NCBI RefSeq assembly: GCF_964031165.1
Contig: NZ_OZ035011.1
Location: forward strand, 471,001-535,000
Length of the DNA stretch: 64,000 nucleotides
DNA from: Rickettsiella endosymbiont of Rhagonycha lignosa
GTDB taxonomy: Bacteria > Pseudomonadota > Gammaproteobacteria > Diplorickettsiales > Diplorickettsiaceae
Direction of reading: 5' to 3'
A program made the translations under genes and the position numbers. The notes under the pieces are model-generated. The model was not told the DNA's origin and made no database searches. It saw nothing but the letters and a program-made list of their open reading frames with translations. Shown one piece after another: positions 8,434-21,359 of the stretch (position 1 is the stretch's first letter; every line of letters starts with the position of its first letter).

Positions 8434-9846
8434 TTATTTTGGAAAGCGAACTTCAACTTGGAGTCCGGTGCCTTCTTCAGGTGTATCTAATGCGATTGAT
8501 CCTTTATGTAATTTTGCAATTTGTTCTACAATAGCAAGCCCTAAACCACTACCTTGTGCATTAGTTCCTAACACTCGAAAAAAGCGTTCAAATACACGCG
8601 CGCGTAATTTATCAGGAATACCCGAACCGTTATCTATTACTTGTAAGACAATGGAGTCAGACTTTTTAAAAATAAGTACCTTAATAATTCCTCCTATAGG
8701 GGTATAACGAATAGCATTATCGACAAGGTTGCGGATTAATACATGTAAGCCTGTAGTATTTCCTAACATCATATAGTCTGATTCTTTTGCGATTAATTCA
8801 ATTTCTATCTGCTTGTGGATAGCTTGTGGTGCTAATTGAGCAATGACTTCAGCTGCTATACGTGACAAATTTACTTGTGTAAAGTGTTCCGGCATGATGG
8901 TTTCTGGACTTAAGCGACACAATGTCAGTAATTGTTGGATGATATGTGAACAACGATCAACACTGGCTATGACTTGCTTTAAGTGCATATAGCATTCTTG
9001 TGGATCGGTAGTTTTGAGAGCTACTTGTGCTTGAGTTTTTAAAGCAGCGAGAGGTGTATGTAATTCGTGAGCGGCATCCGCAGCAAAACGTTGCTCGCGT
9101 TCAAAAGCCTGTTGTAAACGTAAAAAAAGTTTATTCAATTCATCTACCAAAGGGCTTATTTCTACGGGCACTTCATTTAAATCAACGGGATCTAAGTGAT
9201 CCGCAGCACGCTCAGTCATTTCTTTAGCAAAAAAACGGATACTTTTTAATCCGCTACCAATGATGAGCCAAATAAACATTCCTGATAAAGGATAAATAAA
9301 GAGAGTAAGGTAAGTATCACTGACTAACATGTCATGAATCATGGTATGACGCGCGGCGTATTGTTCCGCTAAAACTAAAATAATTCCGCGGTGGCTATCG
9401 TAAATAGTAAAAGTACGCCATTTTTTGCCATCGATAATTTTATCGCTGAGCCCTGGTTTACTGATGAGTGGCGCTGTCGGTGTTTTTTCTGAACTTAATA
9501 ATAACTTGCCATCGCCATCCCATAATTGAAATTTATAACGTAATTGCTTTTGAGTGATGTCAGTTATATTAGAATGAGAATTAAAAGCGGAGTTTTTTTT
9601 AGGAATATAATTGTGGGTATTGAGTTGTGATTGAATGGCTCTAAGTGTTTCAGGTGTTAAGAAGCGTGGGTTATTAGTAACGGTTTTAAGGAGCGAGCCT
9701 GTTTCTACTAGTAAATTATCTAAACCCACATTAATAGCTTGGGTGTCTATATAATAGTTCCCAAAAGCAGTAATGATGATAGTAGCGATAACCGTGCTTA
9801 ATAGATTAAACAATAAAAAACGTCTAATCGAAAAAATAGTAAACAT
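8434..9846 (-). CDS. Sensor histidine kinase, QseC/PmrB-like
   Basis: 470-aa inner-membrane kinase. The first membrane segment covers residues about 10-30, followed by a periplasmic domain of about 145 aa. A second segment lies near 180-200 (LTLFIYPLSGMFIWLIIG), then a HAMP-like linker. The HisKA motif AADAAHELHTPLAALK has H260 as phospho-acceptor. The HATPase has N box NLVDNAIRYTP, DNGSGIP and GSGLGLAIV. The DAAHEL...TPLAALK form is typical of the QseC/TctE group. The start overlaps the response regulator stop by one base (TAATG), so they are translationally coupled. Legionella and Coxiella PmrAB/QseBC control secretion-system genes; whether this pair does so is unknown. Confidence 0.9.
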   Translation of the reverse strand: MFTIFSIRRFLLFNLLSTVIATIIITAFGNYYIDTQAINVGLDNLLVETGSLLKTVTNNPRFLTPETLRAIQSQLNTHNYIPKKNSAFNSHSNITDITQKQLRYKFQLWDGDGKLLLSSEKTPTAPLISKPGLSDKIIDGKKWRTFTIYDSHRGIILVLAEQYAARHTMIHDMLVSDTYLTLFIYPLSGMFIWLIIGSGLKSIRFFAKEMTERAADHLDPVDLNEVPVEISPLVDELNKLFLRLQQAFEREQRFAADAAHELHTPLAALKTQAQVALKTTDPQECYMHLKQVIASVDRCSHIIQQLLTLCRLSPETIMPEHFTQVNLSRIAAEVIAQLAPQAIHKQIEIELIAKESDYMMLGNTTGLHVLIRNLVDNAIRYTPIGGIIKVLIFKKSDSIVLQVIDNGSGIPDKLRARVFERFFRVLGTNAQGSGLGLAIVEQIAKLHKGSIALDTPEEGTGLQVEVRFPK

Positions 9847-10517
9847 TAATTGTTTTCCTTCTCGGCCATATAACCCACACCACGTATTGTTCGAATAAAG
9901 TTGGTATCGACTAGTTTTTTTCGTAAGTTATGGACATGCACTTCTAATGTATTACTATCAATTTCATCACCCCAGCCATAGAGGCATTGATTAAGCGAGT
10001 CGCGCGAGACAACATGGCCAGCATTTTCTAACAATTTTTGCAGTAAACTAAATTCACGACGCGACAGACTAATAGCCAATCCTTTGAGTGTGACGGTAAA
10101 TGAGCTGGGGTCTAATTCGATATCGCGATACGTTAATAGAGGGGAAGCGCGATTGCTGGAGAAGCGTCGTTGTAAAGCCCGAATTCTGGCAGATAGTTCA
10201 TCCAAGTCAAAAGGTTTAGTTAAGTAATCGTCAGCACCGCTATCTAAGCCCTTTATTCTATCTTCGATGGCATGGCGCGCTGTCAAGATGAGTACAGGCA
10301 TAGTGATACCCGCTGCGCGCATCTCACGTAAAACACTTAACCCGGGTAGACCCGGTAAATTTAAATCAAGTAGGATGACATCAAATGTTTCTGTTTTGAT
10401 AGAACTTAAGGCGGTTCGACCATCAGTGAGCCAATCAACTGTATAGCCATACTGTTTTAGACCTTTGTGAATCCCATCACCTAGTGCTCCATCATCTTCG
10501 ATTAATAGAATACGCAT
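9846..10517 (-). CDS. OmpR-family response regulator, QseB/PmrA-like
   Basis: Receiver plus winged-helix DNA-binding protein, partner of the kinase at 8434. The start was placed at 10517 (MRILLIEDD) because GAGG lies 6 bases before it and the product becomes 223 aa, the family size. A longer frame from 10556 adds 13 residues with no ribosome site. The receiver has the acidic pair ED, DVILLDLNLPG as phospho-site, LTAR, and DYLTKPFDLDEL. The C-terminal Trans_reg_C domain ends in LRKKL...IRTIRGVGYM. Confidence 0.92.
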   Translation of the reverse strand: MRILLIEDDGALGDGIHKGLKQYGYTVDWLTDGRTALSSIKTETFDVILLDLNLPGLPGLSVLREMRAAGITMPVLILTARHAIEDRIKGLDSGADDYLTKPFDLDELSARIRALQRRFSSNRASPLLTYRDIELDPSSFTVTLKGLAISLSRREFSLLQKLLENAGHVVSRDSLNQCLYGWGDEIDSNTLEVHVHNLRKKLVDTNFIRTIRGVGYMAEKENN

Positions 10518-10851
10518 AGTTTGCCTCATTATTGTTATTGTTTTTATATTCAGCATCGCATTGGAAGATGCGAAAATTTTTTATTATCGGGACCCCCGAT
10601 TATTAATTAGCACACTTTGTGTAAAAATACCTTGTTGAGAATAGTCAGTATCGTTAAACCTCCATCGGAATCAGAAGCTAAAATGCATTAGTATAGGGAA
10701 CAGTAAAACCAACGCTGATGCATAGATTCATACAAATTTTGAGCCAATAAACGGTATAGCCTAATAAATGTCAATTATAGTTGCCAGTTTTTGTTGATAA
10801 TTTATACATAAGGACAAGCCTAAATGAATATTTATTACCAAAACGGTAATT
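10518..10851. other. Intergenic region between ligA and the two-component operon
   Basis: About 330 bp with no convincing gene. It holds a small perfect dyad, ATCGGG-ACC-CCCGAT (10586-10600), upstream of the response regulator, which could be an operator or short hairpin. A 27-codon frame from ATG at 10824 overlaps the ligA end and is not supported. Confidence 0.5.
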
Positions 10852-13515
<2,664 letters not shown>

Positions 13516-13516
<1 letters not shown>

Positions 13517-16500
13517 TACGTGGGTACCTCCTCGGCCATAGCGATGGCTTTTTCTAGATCGACAGCGACCATCCGTGATACACCAGGTTCATGCATAGTT
13601 ACACCTGCTAAGTGATGTGCCATTTCAATCGCTACTTTATTATGGCTAATAAAGATAAATTGTACTTCATTCGACATCTCTTTCACCAACTTACAAAATC
13701 TTAGAACATTCGTATCGTCTAAGGGGGCGTCAACTTCATCTAACATGCAAAAAGGAGCAGGATTTAGCTGGAAAAAAGAAAAGACTAAAGCAGTTGCGGT
13801 CAACGCTTTTTCTCCTCCGGAAAGAAGATGTATGGTGCTATTTCGTTTTCCTGGTGGTTGCGCCATGATGCAGATACCACTATTCAGCAAATCCGATTCT
13901 TGCAGTTGTAATGACGCAATACCACCGGAAAATAGTCTTGGAAATAATGTAGTAAAATTCTGATTGACCTTGTCAAAGGTCTCTTTAAAACGATTACGCG
14001 TTTCTTTATCCATTTTTTGAATGGCTGTTTGCAACATTTCTAAGGCGGCTGTTAAGTCTTTAAATTGGTCTTCTAAGTATTTTTCACGCTCAGAAACGAG
14101 TTGTTGTTCTTCTAAAGCAGCTAGATTAACTGCGCCTATCTGTTCAATACGCTGGGTTAATTTAGTGAGTTGTGCTTCACATTCTGCAATATCAATTTGC
14201 TCAGAAGGAATTTCTGCTAATAGTTTTTCCAGTTCATAACCTTCTTCTTGTAATTGTTCTTCTAAAGTTTTAGCGCGTACACGTAACTCTTGTGAAAATA
14301 AACGTTGTTGCTCTAAGGCATCACGATCTAAGTTAAGATTAGTTTCCAATGTTTGCAATTGGTCTTCAGTGTATTTAATTCTATTGTCGATGGTTTCTAA
14401 TTGCGTTTGGCTTTCCTTAAGTTGTAAGCCAAGTTTATTTTTCTTATCGATATGATGATTGAGTTGTTGCTCAAGTGAGCTTATCGGGTTTTCAACAACG
14501 TTGAGGATTTTATGTAATTGGCTAAGACGTTGTTCTAATTGCAATTGTTGTTGTTTTACATTGGATAAATTGGCAAGTTCGACTTTTAATTGATGATCCG
14601 CCGCTTGTAAGTTTAACTCAAGTTGATGAAGTTCTGCTTCATAAGCTTTAGCGACACGCACTGATTCATTGAGTTGACTGTGTAGTGACTCTTTATTTTC
14701 CAAGTGTGTGAGTCGTTGATTCTCCATTTGCTGCAGCTGGTTATCTGCTATTTTTTGCTCTTCGCAGGTTTGCTGCAATTTTCCTTGCGTCGTTTCATTA
14801 AGTTGTTTGGTTTCTTGCAATTCTTGTTGTATCACTTGAATACGTTGTTTAGCTTGATTTATCTTCGCTTGTTGTACAGTTTGGCGTGCATTTAAATCTG
14901 CTTGTTGGGCAATTAATTCTGCATTGTGTTTTTGTTGTAGAGTTTGAGCATCTTCCAGTTCCTTTAATTGCTTTTGAGTGTGAAGAAAGTATGCTTGTTT
15001 CTTATCAAGCTGTTCTTGAATGTCTTGTTGTATTTTTTGTAGTTGAACTATTTCGCGTTCACGTTGTAATAAGCCTGCTTTATCATCACCTGCTGCAGTT
15101 AAACGAATCCAATGGTTACCTAAACAAACCCCTTCGCGTGTGATGATGGATTCATAGCTTTTTAATTGTTTGGTATGTTCCAGGGCTTCAGAAATAGTCT
15201 CTGCTACATAGACACCCGCTAATAAATGTTCGAGTGGCCACGGAGCTGTAAATTTACTGCTGATAGGCGCTAAGGCTAATTGATTCTGGAAGGTCGATGC
15301 AAAATGTTCACATGGCATCGATTTTGTCATTAAACTAACGGTATTCGGAGGTGGGTTAGTTAAAAAATCGTCTAAAGAATCCCGGTCGGTAAAACATACC
15401 GCTTGAATATGCTGATTTAAAGCAAGTTCTACAGCACGTTCCCAGCCTGATTCAACTTGCAATAGCTGAGCCAATCGAGGCTGCTCAGTTATATTATGCT
15501 TTTTAAACCATTGCAGTAAAGTATGTTCACGTTTGCCTAACGCTTCTTGTTGCAAGGCCATGAGTGAAGCATATTCGCCTTGAGTGATCTGTAAGCGGCT
15601 TTTTAATTGATCGAGTTCTTTAGTGACTTGTTGTAAATGAGAACGCTGCTCAAGAATTTGTTGAGCAATCTGTTCACGTTGTGTTTTACATTGAGTTTGT
15701 TTTTCTACAACTTGCGCTAAAACTTCGTTCAAATCTTCAGGTTGTTCATTCTGTGCGATTAAAATTTTAGATTGTTCATCGTGATCCTGCTGCAAACGTT
15801 CAATACGCAGGTTTAAAGTTTGTGATTGTTGTTGATGGTAATGGTTTTGTGTTGCAGCAGTATGTTGTTGTTGTTTTAGTTCAGAAAAAGAGGTTTGAAT
15901 TTTTTCCCATTTTGTTTGCCATTCTACATAATTTTTTTCAGCTTCTTTTAGCAAAGATTGGCTTTGCTCAGTGGCTACTTGGAGTTCATTTTGTTTTTGT
16001 AGAAGTTCGCTAAGTGTTTGCTTGATTTGAATCTGATTAGTTTCGCTGGATTGACATTGCTGTTCAAGAACGAGTTTCTTTTTGCTTAAATCAGCTAGTT
16101 CCTGTTGATTTTGCTGAAGTTGTGTTGTTTGCGTACGTAAATTTTCTTCCAAACGTGTTATGTTATTGCCTAGTTGATAATATTCTGTTTGCAAACTACT
16201 ACAATTTAGCCTTGCTTGAGTTTGTTGAGCACGATCAGTTACTATTTGTGCTGATAAATGCTGTTGTTCAAGTTGAGATGTGTGAAGTTGTTCTTCAACA
16301 CATTGTATTTCAGTTAATTGAGTCTGTAGTTTTTTCTGAAAAGCTTGGTAGCGTAAGGTTTGTAGTTGAGCCTTTAGGAGCCGTTCTTCTTGCTTAAGTG
16401 TTTTATAGCGTTCTGCAGTATTGGCTTGTCGTTGTAAATGCTTAAGCTGCTTGCTAAGTTCTTCTCTTAAGTCATTTAAACGATTTAAATTTTCCTGTGT

Positions 16501-17058
16501 GTGTTCTAAGCGTAACTCAGTTTCACGACGCCGTTCTTTATATTTTGAGATACCGGCGGCTTCTTCGATGTAGGCGCGAAGTTCTTCGGGTTTAGCTTCT
16601 ACTATTCGGGAAATCATACCTTGCTCAATGATGGCATAACTGCGCGGACCTAGGCCAGTGCCTAGGAAAATGTCACGAATATCGCGTCTGCGACAACGCG
16701 TACCATTAAGTGAATAGATTGATTGACCTTCACGTGTGATTTCACGTCGGATCGAAATTTGTGTGTAACTACTGTATTGCCCTCCTAGGCTTGCATCGGA
16801 GTTATCAAAATTTAGCTCAATTGCTGCTTTACCTAGAGGTTTACGGGTATGACAACCATTGAATATCACATCATCTAGCGATTGGCCACGGAGTTGCTTC
16901 GCAGAGCTTTCACCCATAACCCAGCGTATGGCATCGATAATATTCGATTTTCCACAGCCGTTGGGTCCTACGATAGCGGTAAGATTACTAGGAAAAGCCA
17001 CCGTGGTGGGGTCAACAAAGGATTTGAATCCTGCTAATTTAATACTTTCAAGACGCAT
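13516..17058 (-). CDS. smc: Chromosome segregation protein SMC
   Basis: Chromosome-condensing ATPase that works with ScpA/ScpB. 1180 aa. N-terminal Walker A GPNGCGKSNIIDAIRW is near residue 32. Two long Gln-rich coiled coils flank a hinge at about 515-660. The C-terminal ABC signature HLLSGGEKALTATALV and Walker B PFCMLDEVDAPLDDTN close the head. Using SMC rather than MukB fits Legionellales and not enterics. First gene of the smc-zipA-ligA operon with its own promoter. Many long plus-strand frames across this gene are antisense shadows caused by Gln/Leu-rich coiled-coil codons. Confidence 0.97.
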
Positions 17059-17089
17059 AGGGTATTAATATCGATTTAATATAGGCAAA

Positions 17090-17119
17090 AGTATAGCATT
17101 TATAGAAAATATAAAAGAA
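17090..17119 (-). promoter_or_regulatory. Likely promoter of smc-zipA-ligA
   Basis: Read on the minus strand: TTCTTT as -35, an 18-bp spacer, and -10 TATACT preceded by TGC (extended -10). The -10 lies about 30 bp upstream of the smc ATG. Confidence 0.5.
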
Positions 17120-17175
17120 CAATTAGCTGAATAATAACTAAAAATGAAAGTTTAACTAGTAAAAGAGGGAGATTT

Positions 17176-17227
17176 AATAAAAAAGCCTAAACATACGCTC
17201 ATTTACGGGAACGTATATTTAGGCTTT
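17176..17227 (-). terminator. Rho-independent terminator of the glycine-zipper lipoprotein gene
   Basis: A 16-bp stem, AAAGCCTAAACATACG (17182-17197) with CGTATATTTAGGCTTT (17212-17227), one G-U pair. On the minus strand it is followed by six T residues. It starts about 16 bp after the lipoprotein stop. Confidence 0.88.
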
Positions 17228-17242
17228 GCAAGAAAATAGCTT

Positions 17243-17482
17243 CTAGTATCGATTGCCTGAACTACCTGCAAGGCTGCTTCCGGCTACTGCACCTAGTCCT
17301 GCACCGGCTATCGTAGCTATGGTTCTACCTGAACCACCACCAATTGTGTTACCTAGAAGACCACCTACTGCAGCACCACCTAAGCCACCGGCGACGCGTC
17401 TTTGATCAGGTGACATCGTATCACAAGCGGTAAGGCCTACTAATAAAACGCCTATTAAGACGAATGAATTAAATTTTTTCAT
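17243..17482 (-). CDS. Small glycine-zipper lipoprotein
   Basis: 79 aa from ATG at 17482, chosen because GGGG lies 6 bases upstream and the product starts MKKFNSFVLIGVLLVGLTAC. An earlier ATG (17494) would add four residues before the signal. The lipobox is LTAC, so the mature protein is lipidated. The mature part is a Gly/Ala zipper (GGLGGAAVGGLLGNTIGGG and a second similar segment), the two-helix hairpin fold of OsmB/SlyB-type envelope proteins. It is probably an outer-membrane or periplasmic stress lipoprotein; the precise family was not determined. It has its own terminator. Confidence 0.85.
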   Translation of the reverse strand: MKKFNSFVLIGVLLVGLTACDTMSPDQRRVAGGLGGAAVGGLLGNTIGGGSGRTIATIAGAGLGAVAGSSLAGSSGNRY

Positions 17483-17512
17483 ATTATACCCCATGGAAAA
17501 TGAAATAATTTT

Positions 17513-17648
17513 TGGACTTTACTCTTCGCACTTGAATTTTTGCCTGCGTTGCCATTTAATTCGCAATCCTCATGTATCTTTAATACACCCCGGTTGCTCA
17601 TTCTCATGGCGTCATGTCAAAAAATCCAATTACTTTGAGTATATTTAT
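17513..17648 (+). repeat. Intergenic repeat family, copy B
   Basis: Shares landmarks with copy A: TCGCACTTGAATTTTTGCC, GTTGCCATTTAATTCGCAAT, CCTCATGTAT-CTTTA-ATACAC (dyad), CCGGTTGCTCA, CAAAAAATCCAATTACT. It is more diverged in the stretch after CCGGTTGC. It lies between the lipoprotein gene and dut, in the same orientation as copies A and C. Confidence 0.72.
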
Positions 17649-17740
17649 CTATGGTTCTTAACAAAAGTATAGGCAGCGGGGGGGCTAAATACCAATTATT
17701 AGCACCAAAAACGTTTAAAAATTGAACAGTTAGATTAGGG

Positions 17741-17746
17741 TATAAT
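17741..17746 (+). promoter_or_regulatory. -10 element of the dut promoter
   Basis: Perfect TATAAT about 30 bp before the dut ATG. The -35 is weak (AAATTG, 16 bp upstream). AGGA is the ribosome site, eight bases before ATG. Confidence 0.5.
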
Positions 17747-17774
17747 GAGAGCCCATTTTTCCTAGGACATCCTA

Positions 17775-18230
17775 ATGCAAAACATCCAGTTGAAAATTTT
17801 GGACTCCCGATTGGGAGAAGAATTTCCCTTGCCTAGCTATGCAACGGATGGGTCTGCGGGTCTTGATTTACGTGCTTGTACCAAGAATACCATCCAATTA
17901 TTACCCAATCAGACCGAGTTAATTTCAACCGGCTTAGCTATTCATATTGCTCAACCAAATTTAGCGGCTGTGATTTTGCCACGCTCGGGTCTTGGCCACA
18001 AACATGGCATTGTACTCGGAAATCTCATCGGTCTCATTGATTCAGATTATCAAGGCGAGCTGTTGATTTCTTGTTGGAATCGTGGTCATAGCGAGTTTGC
18101 CATCCAACCAGGGGATAGAATTGCACAATTGGTATTTGTACCCGTCATTAAAACGCAGTTTGAATTGGTTCCAGAGTTTGTACAAACTGATCGCGGCGAA
18201 GGTGGTTTTGGTCACTCTGGTGTGGAATAG
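17775..18230 (+). CDS. dut: dUTP diphosphatase (dUTPase)
   Basis: Hydrolyses dUTP to dUMP, preventing uracil in DNA and feeding dTMP synthesis. 151 aa, a normal trimeric dUTPase. Motif 1 is GSAGLDLRA, motif 2 [10 protein letters not shown], motif 3 [11 protein letters not shown], motif 4 RIAQLVF, and motif 5 [10 protein letters not shown] at the C-terminus. All catalytic positions are present, including the motif 3 Asp. It is not next to coaBC or slmA. A single gene with its own -10. Confidence 0.97.
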   Translation: MQNIQLKILDSRLGEEFPLPSYATDGSAGLDLRACTKNTIQLLPNQTELISTGLAIHIAQPNLAAVILPRSGLGHKHGIVLGNLIGLIDSDYQGELLISCWNRGHSEFAIQPGDRIAQLVFVPVIKTQFELVPEFVQTDRGEGGFGHSGVE

Positions 18231-18291
18231 ATCTATAAGGTTTGAAGTAATTTCTTTTAGATTTAGAATCCTCAGTAGTTAATAATATAAT

Positions 18292-21270
18292 TTATGATGG
18301 TGATAGATTAGCATATATAGGTTCAGACGGGATTTCGTAATTATGCGTATTTTGCTTGTTCGAAGCAAAAAAAGAGGAAAAACGATTTTTAGTAATTGAA
18401 TCACTTTGTAATTTACAGCGGAGGGTTTGAACAAAGGTAATTATTTTTTGGTTTAAACTATGAATCATCTTTCTAACGTCTTTGTCTCCTAATTCCACAG
18501 AACGATTTCCAAGTAATGTAAATGCATCATCAATAGATTTTAATGTGGCTTCTAAATCTCCTTTTGTGAGCTTTACTCTCTGCTGAATAGTTTCAGGTGG
18601 TTGCTCGCTACCAAAGTTTTTTTGGACAGGTTGTAGTATTCTCCTAATTTTACTTAATTCCATATATTCAAGATAATCTTTAATATGAACAATGAGCATC
18701 ACATCGTACATTCCTTTATCTACCGTAATTAATTGTTTTAAAAAATCATTACTGAGTTGATTTTTCTTTTCAAGAAGATACGTGATCAAAATTTCGTATT
18801 TTTCCCATATGCATTGAATGTTATCCAGTAATATTTTTTTGAATTGGTCAGATAAATATTTTACAGGGGAGGCAGAATTAAGATTAACATTTTTTGTTGA
18901 ATCTAAAAGTAAAAAACGCTGTTCGATGCATTCAATCAAAATTTTGAATGAATTAGTGCCTTGTTCCTTCTCTAATTTTCCTTGTATATAATGCAAATGC
19001 TTCCTAGCTTCGTAGTGACTAGTGTTTATTTTATCTTTTAAAGCGTTTAAGTCCCCATGAGAAATTTGATTTTGAAATAAGTTTAGGCGTTTTTCAAGAA
19101 GCCCAATTAAATGTTTAATATCTAAAAAATCTTCAGTAATTTCTACATTCTTTGAAATTAGAATTGTAATTAATGGTTGATGTTGTTCTTGTATATCTCT
19201 TGATGGAGAAGAAGTTATACGATAATAAATTTGTTTTAATCCAAAACTGGTTATTAGATTAGCAAGGGTACTCAAAATAAAAGTATAAATTTTATCTTGT
19301 AGTTCGTTTTCTTCTTTATTTTCGGAAAAACATATTAGAATGACAGGATACAAAATAAATAAATACGAAAATAAGCGACTTAATATTTTGCTATCACAAA
19401 AATTTGCTAAACACTCAAGCAAATGCATACAAAGCTCTAAGCTTAAACCCATTGCAAAGTAAATACCTGTAGGCGATATCAGACTATCGTCATTTTCGAA
19501 TGCAACGATACGATCAGGATATTTAAAAGAAAACCCATAACTGGATTGTATTGCGGAATTAATAAATATTTGACTAATCTTAAGAATTAAACGTTTCGCT
19601 TTGTCTTCTTTTGGAATGAATTTTTCTTTTGATATGTCAAACACAGCTTTGGATAAACCATAAGCAAAGCCAGAGGAAGAACCTAATACTAATCTTGAAA
19701 AAAATGCGGGCGGGTGAGCAAGTGGATGTGAGGGGATGTGTGGATTATCCACAGGTATGATTTCTGTAGTAGTTTGTTTAGGATAACTTGGTTGAGTCGA
19801 ATTTAATTCTTTATAATTTTTTAAGCTAGTAATAAATTGGATAAAGTGTTCATTTTCCTTTTGAATGAAATCAATTAAACATAAGCGCATGCTTTCTTTA
19901 TTGTTTACAGCACATTTTAAGATTTCTGAAAGCTTATGGTTTTCTAAAAGATAAGCAGCTAGTAGAGTAGCTTGATAGTAATTTTCCGGATTCTCGGTTC
20001 TTTGTTCAATTAAGGTTTTTAAAAAAGTGTTTTCAGATTCGTTAATTTTTTCTAGATCATGAATAACGTCAAAAGCGATAGCTCCAAAATTAAAAGCTTT
20101 AAATTTTTTTGAATTTTGTGTTTGATATAAAATAAGATTTTGAATATATTCAGGAATTGACTCGCGGATAGATGGACCCAATTTATTTACATTCATTGGA
20201 ACTAAGCAGTGAATCAATTCATGCGCTAAGTTGGTAATTTTCTGCAATGAAATTGCGATTGAGTTTCCTGCTATTGTCACACCTTCACTGTTAGATGGAA
20301 AACCAAAAAGATGACTATATTGTTCAAAACTTGTTTTATTTGCAAAAATAAATAGTTTAATTATTTTATTTTTGTTTATATCAAGATTAAAAGCTTGAAA
20401 TGCTTTTTTATAAGTGTCTGCACATATTTTTTGGATTTCTGAGTTAAATGTTGTTTCAGATCGTATTTCAATTTTTAATAAATTAGAGCAAGCTATAGTT
20501 TCTCTAACAGGCAAAATTTCTTGTAAGGTTTTAACTTTACATAACTGAGAAAGTTCCTCACAACTTATCCTAGCTCGTTCAAATTGCCCATTAAATTTAG
20601 ATAATAAAAAGTTAAGAAAGAATTCTTCTTTGTCTTTTTTTTGTAAAACAGAGATTTTTTGAAAAATTTCATTTTGTAATGCTGAATAATTTGCATGTGT
20701 ATTATAAAACGTATCTAACATTTTGCTTAATTGAGCATAAATACTTACAATTCCTTTATTAGAAAGTGAATTAAATTGATTCTGTAGGTTTTCAAATTTT
20801 TTAAAATAAAAATTAATGTTATTAAAAGTTAGTGATTTTTCTGGGAAATTAGCAATGTAGTTTAAAAATAAACGTTGATAGTTGTAGATTAAATTTTTAA
20901 TATTTGCATCGCTTTTTCCTTCGAGATTAGACCAATTTAAATCCAATAAATTAAGCAAAATATCTTGCTCATAGAGTTTGTAAGGAGAAAAACTAGCTTG
21001 ATTCAGGATTAAAATAAATTGATTTATTAAATCAAAAGATTCATTGGGCTTTTTGATGTACAAAAAAATTAGATGAAATAAACGACCCAATCTATCTTTG
21101 TCGATCTTATTTTCATCTTGCAAATAAAAAAATAAAAAATTTAATGCTTGAATTAAATTTTGTTTATCAGATTTTTTGTTTTTAATAAATTCTTCAATAC
21201 ACGTTATGCAGTTTACAATATCTCTTTCAGATAAGGAGTATTTTATTTTACTTATATTACAAGGTGCCAT
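18292..21270 (-). CDS. Large orphan protein with HExxH metallopeptidase motif and membrane segments, effector candidate
   Basis: 992 aa, not recognised as a whole. Residues about 1-290 are helical and Lys/Asn-rich. Around 300-385 lies a gluzincin-like zinc peptidase core: NLAHELIHCLV gives H350, E351 and H354, and RESIPEYIQ supplies a plausible third ligand at E374. This spacing resembles the M9/peptidase_MA type. A Pro/His-rich hinge near 510 precedes hydrophobic segments between about 520 and 690. A helical C-terminal half and a polar tail follow. There is no signal peptide. AGG lies 6 bases before the ATG. It sits in an AT-rich block with two other orphans. Host-directed function is inference. 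Confidence 0.75.
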   Translation of the reverse strand: MAPCNISKIKYSLSERDIVNCITCIEEFIKNKKSDKQNLIQALNFLFFYLQDENKIDKDRLGRLFHLIFLYIKKPNESFDLINQFILILNQASFSPYKLYEQDILLNLLDLNWSNLEGKSDANIKNLIYNYQRLFLNYIANFPEKSLTFNNINFYFKKFENLQNQFNSLSNKGIVSIYAQLSKMLDTFYNTHANYSALQNEIFQKISVLQKKDKEEFFLNFLLSKFNGQFERARISCEELSQLCKVKTLQEILPVRETIACSNLLKIEIRSETTFNSEIQKICADTYKKAFQAFNLDINKNKIIKLFIFANKTSFEQYSHLFGFPSNSEGVTIAGNSIAISLQKITNLAHELIHCLVPMNVNKLGPSIRESIPEYIQNLILYQTQNSKKFKAFNFGAIAFDVIHDLEKINESENTFLKTLIEQRTENPENYYQATLLAAYLLENHKLSEILKCAVNNKESMRLCLIDFIQKENEHFIQFITSLKNYKELNSTQPSYPKQTTTEIIPVDNPHIPSHPLAHPPAFFSRLVLGSSSGFAYGLSKAVFDISKEKFIPKEDKAKRLILKISQIFINSAIQSSYGFSFKYPDRIVAFENDDSLISPTGIYFAMGLSLELCMHLLECLANFCDSKILSRLFSYLFILYPVILICFSENKEENELQDKIYTFILSTLANLITSFGLKQIYYRITSSPSRDIQEQHQPLITILISKNVEITEDFLDIKHLIGLLEKRLNLFQNQISHGDLNALKDKINTSHYEARKHLHYIQGKLEKEQGTNSFKILIECIEQRFLLLDSTKNVNLNSASPVKYLSDQFKKILLDNIQCIWEKYEILITYLLEKKNQLSNDFLKQLITVDKGMYDVMLIVHIKDYLEYMELSKIRRILQPVQKNFGSEQPPETIQQRVKLTKGDLEATLKSIDDAFTLLGNRSVELGDKDVRKMIHSLNQKIITFVQTLRCKLQSDSITKNRFSSFFASNKQNTHNYEIPSEPIYANLSPS

Positions 21271-21312
21271 AAAAACCTAATTTTTTAAATTTGTCATTGA
21301 ATATATAAATAT

Positions 21313-21346
21313 CTTAACTAGGATTACGCAGCCTATCCTAGTTAAG
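21313..21346. other. Strong hairpin between two orphan genes
   Basis: Perfect 11-bp inverted repeat CTTAACTAGGA/TCCTAGTTAAG with a 12-nt loop. There is no T run on either strand, so it may be a weak terminator for the upstream gene (23537), an operator, or an mRNA processing site. Confidence 0.55.
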
Positions 21347-21359
21347 GCAAAAAATTGAC

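Noticed and set aside
13745-17068. Several plus-strand frames of 60-90 codons
   Set aside because: Antisense shadows of smc, caused by Gln- and Leu-rich coiled-coil codons; no ribosome sites or domains.
17660-17700. GGGGGGG run as a regulatory site
   Set aside because: A single homopolymer run upstream of dut with no other support.
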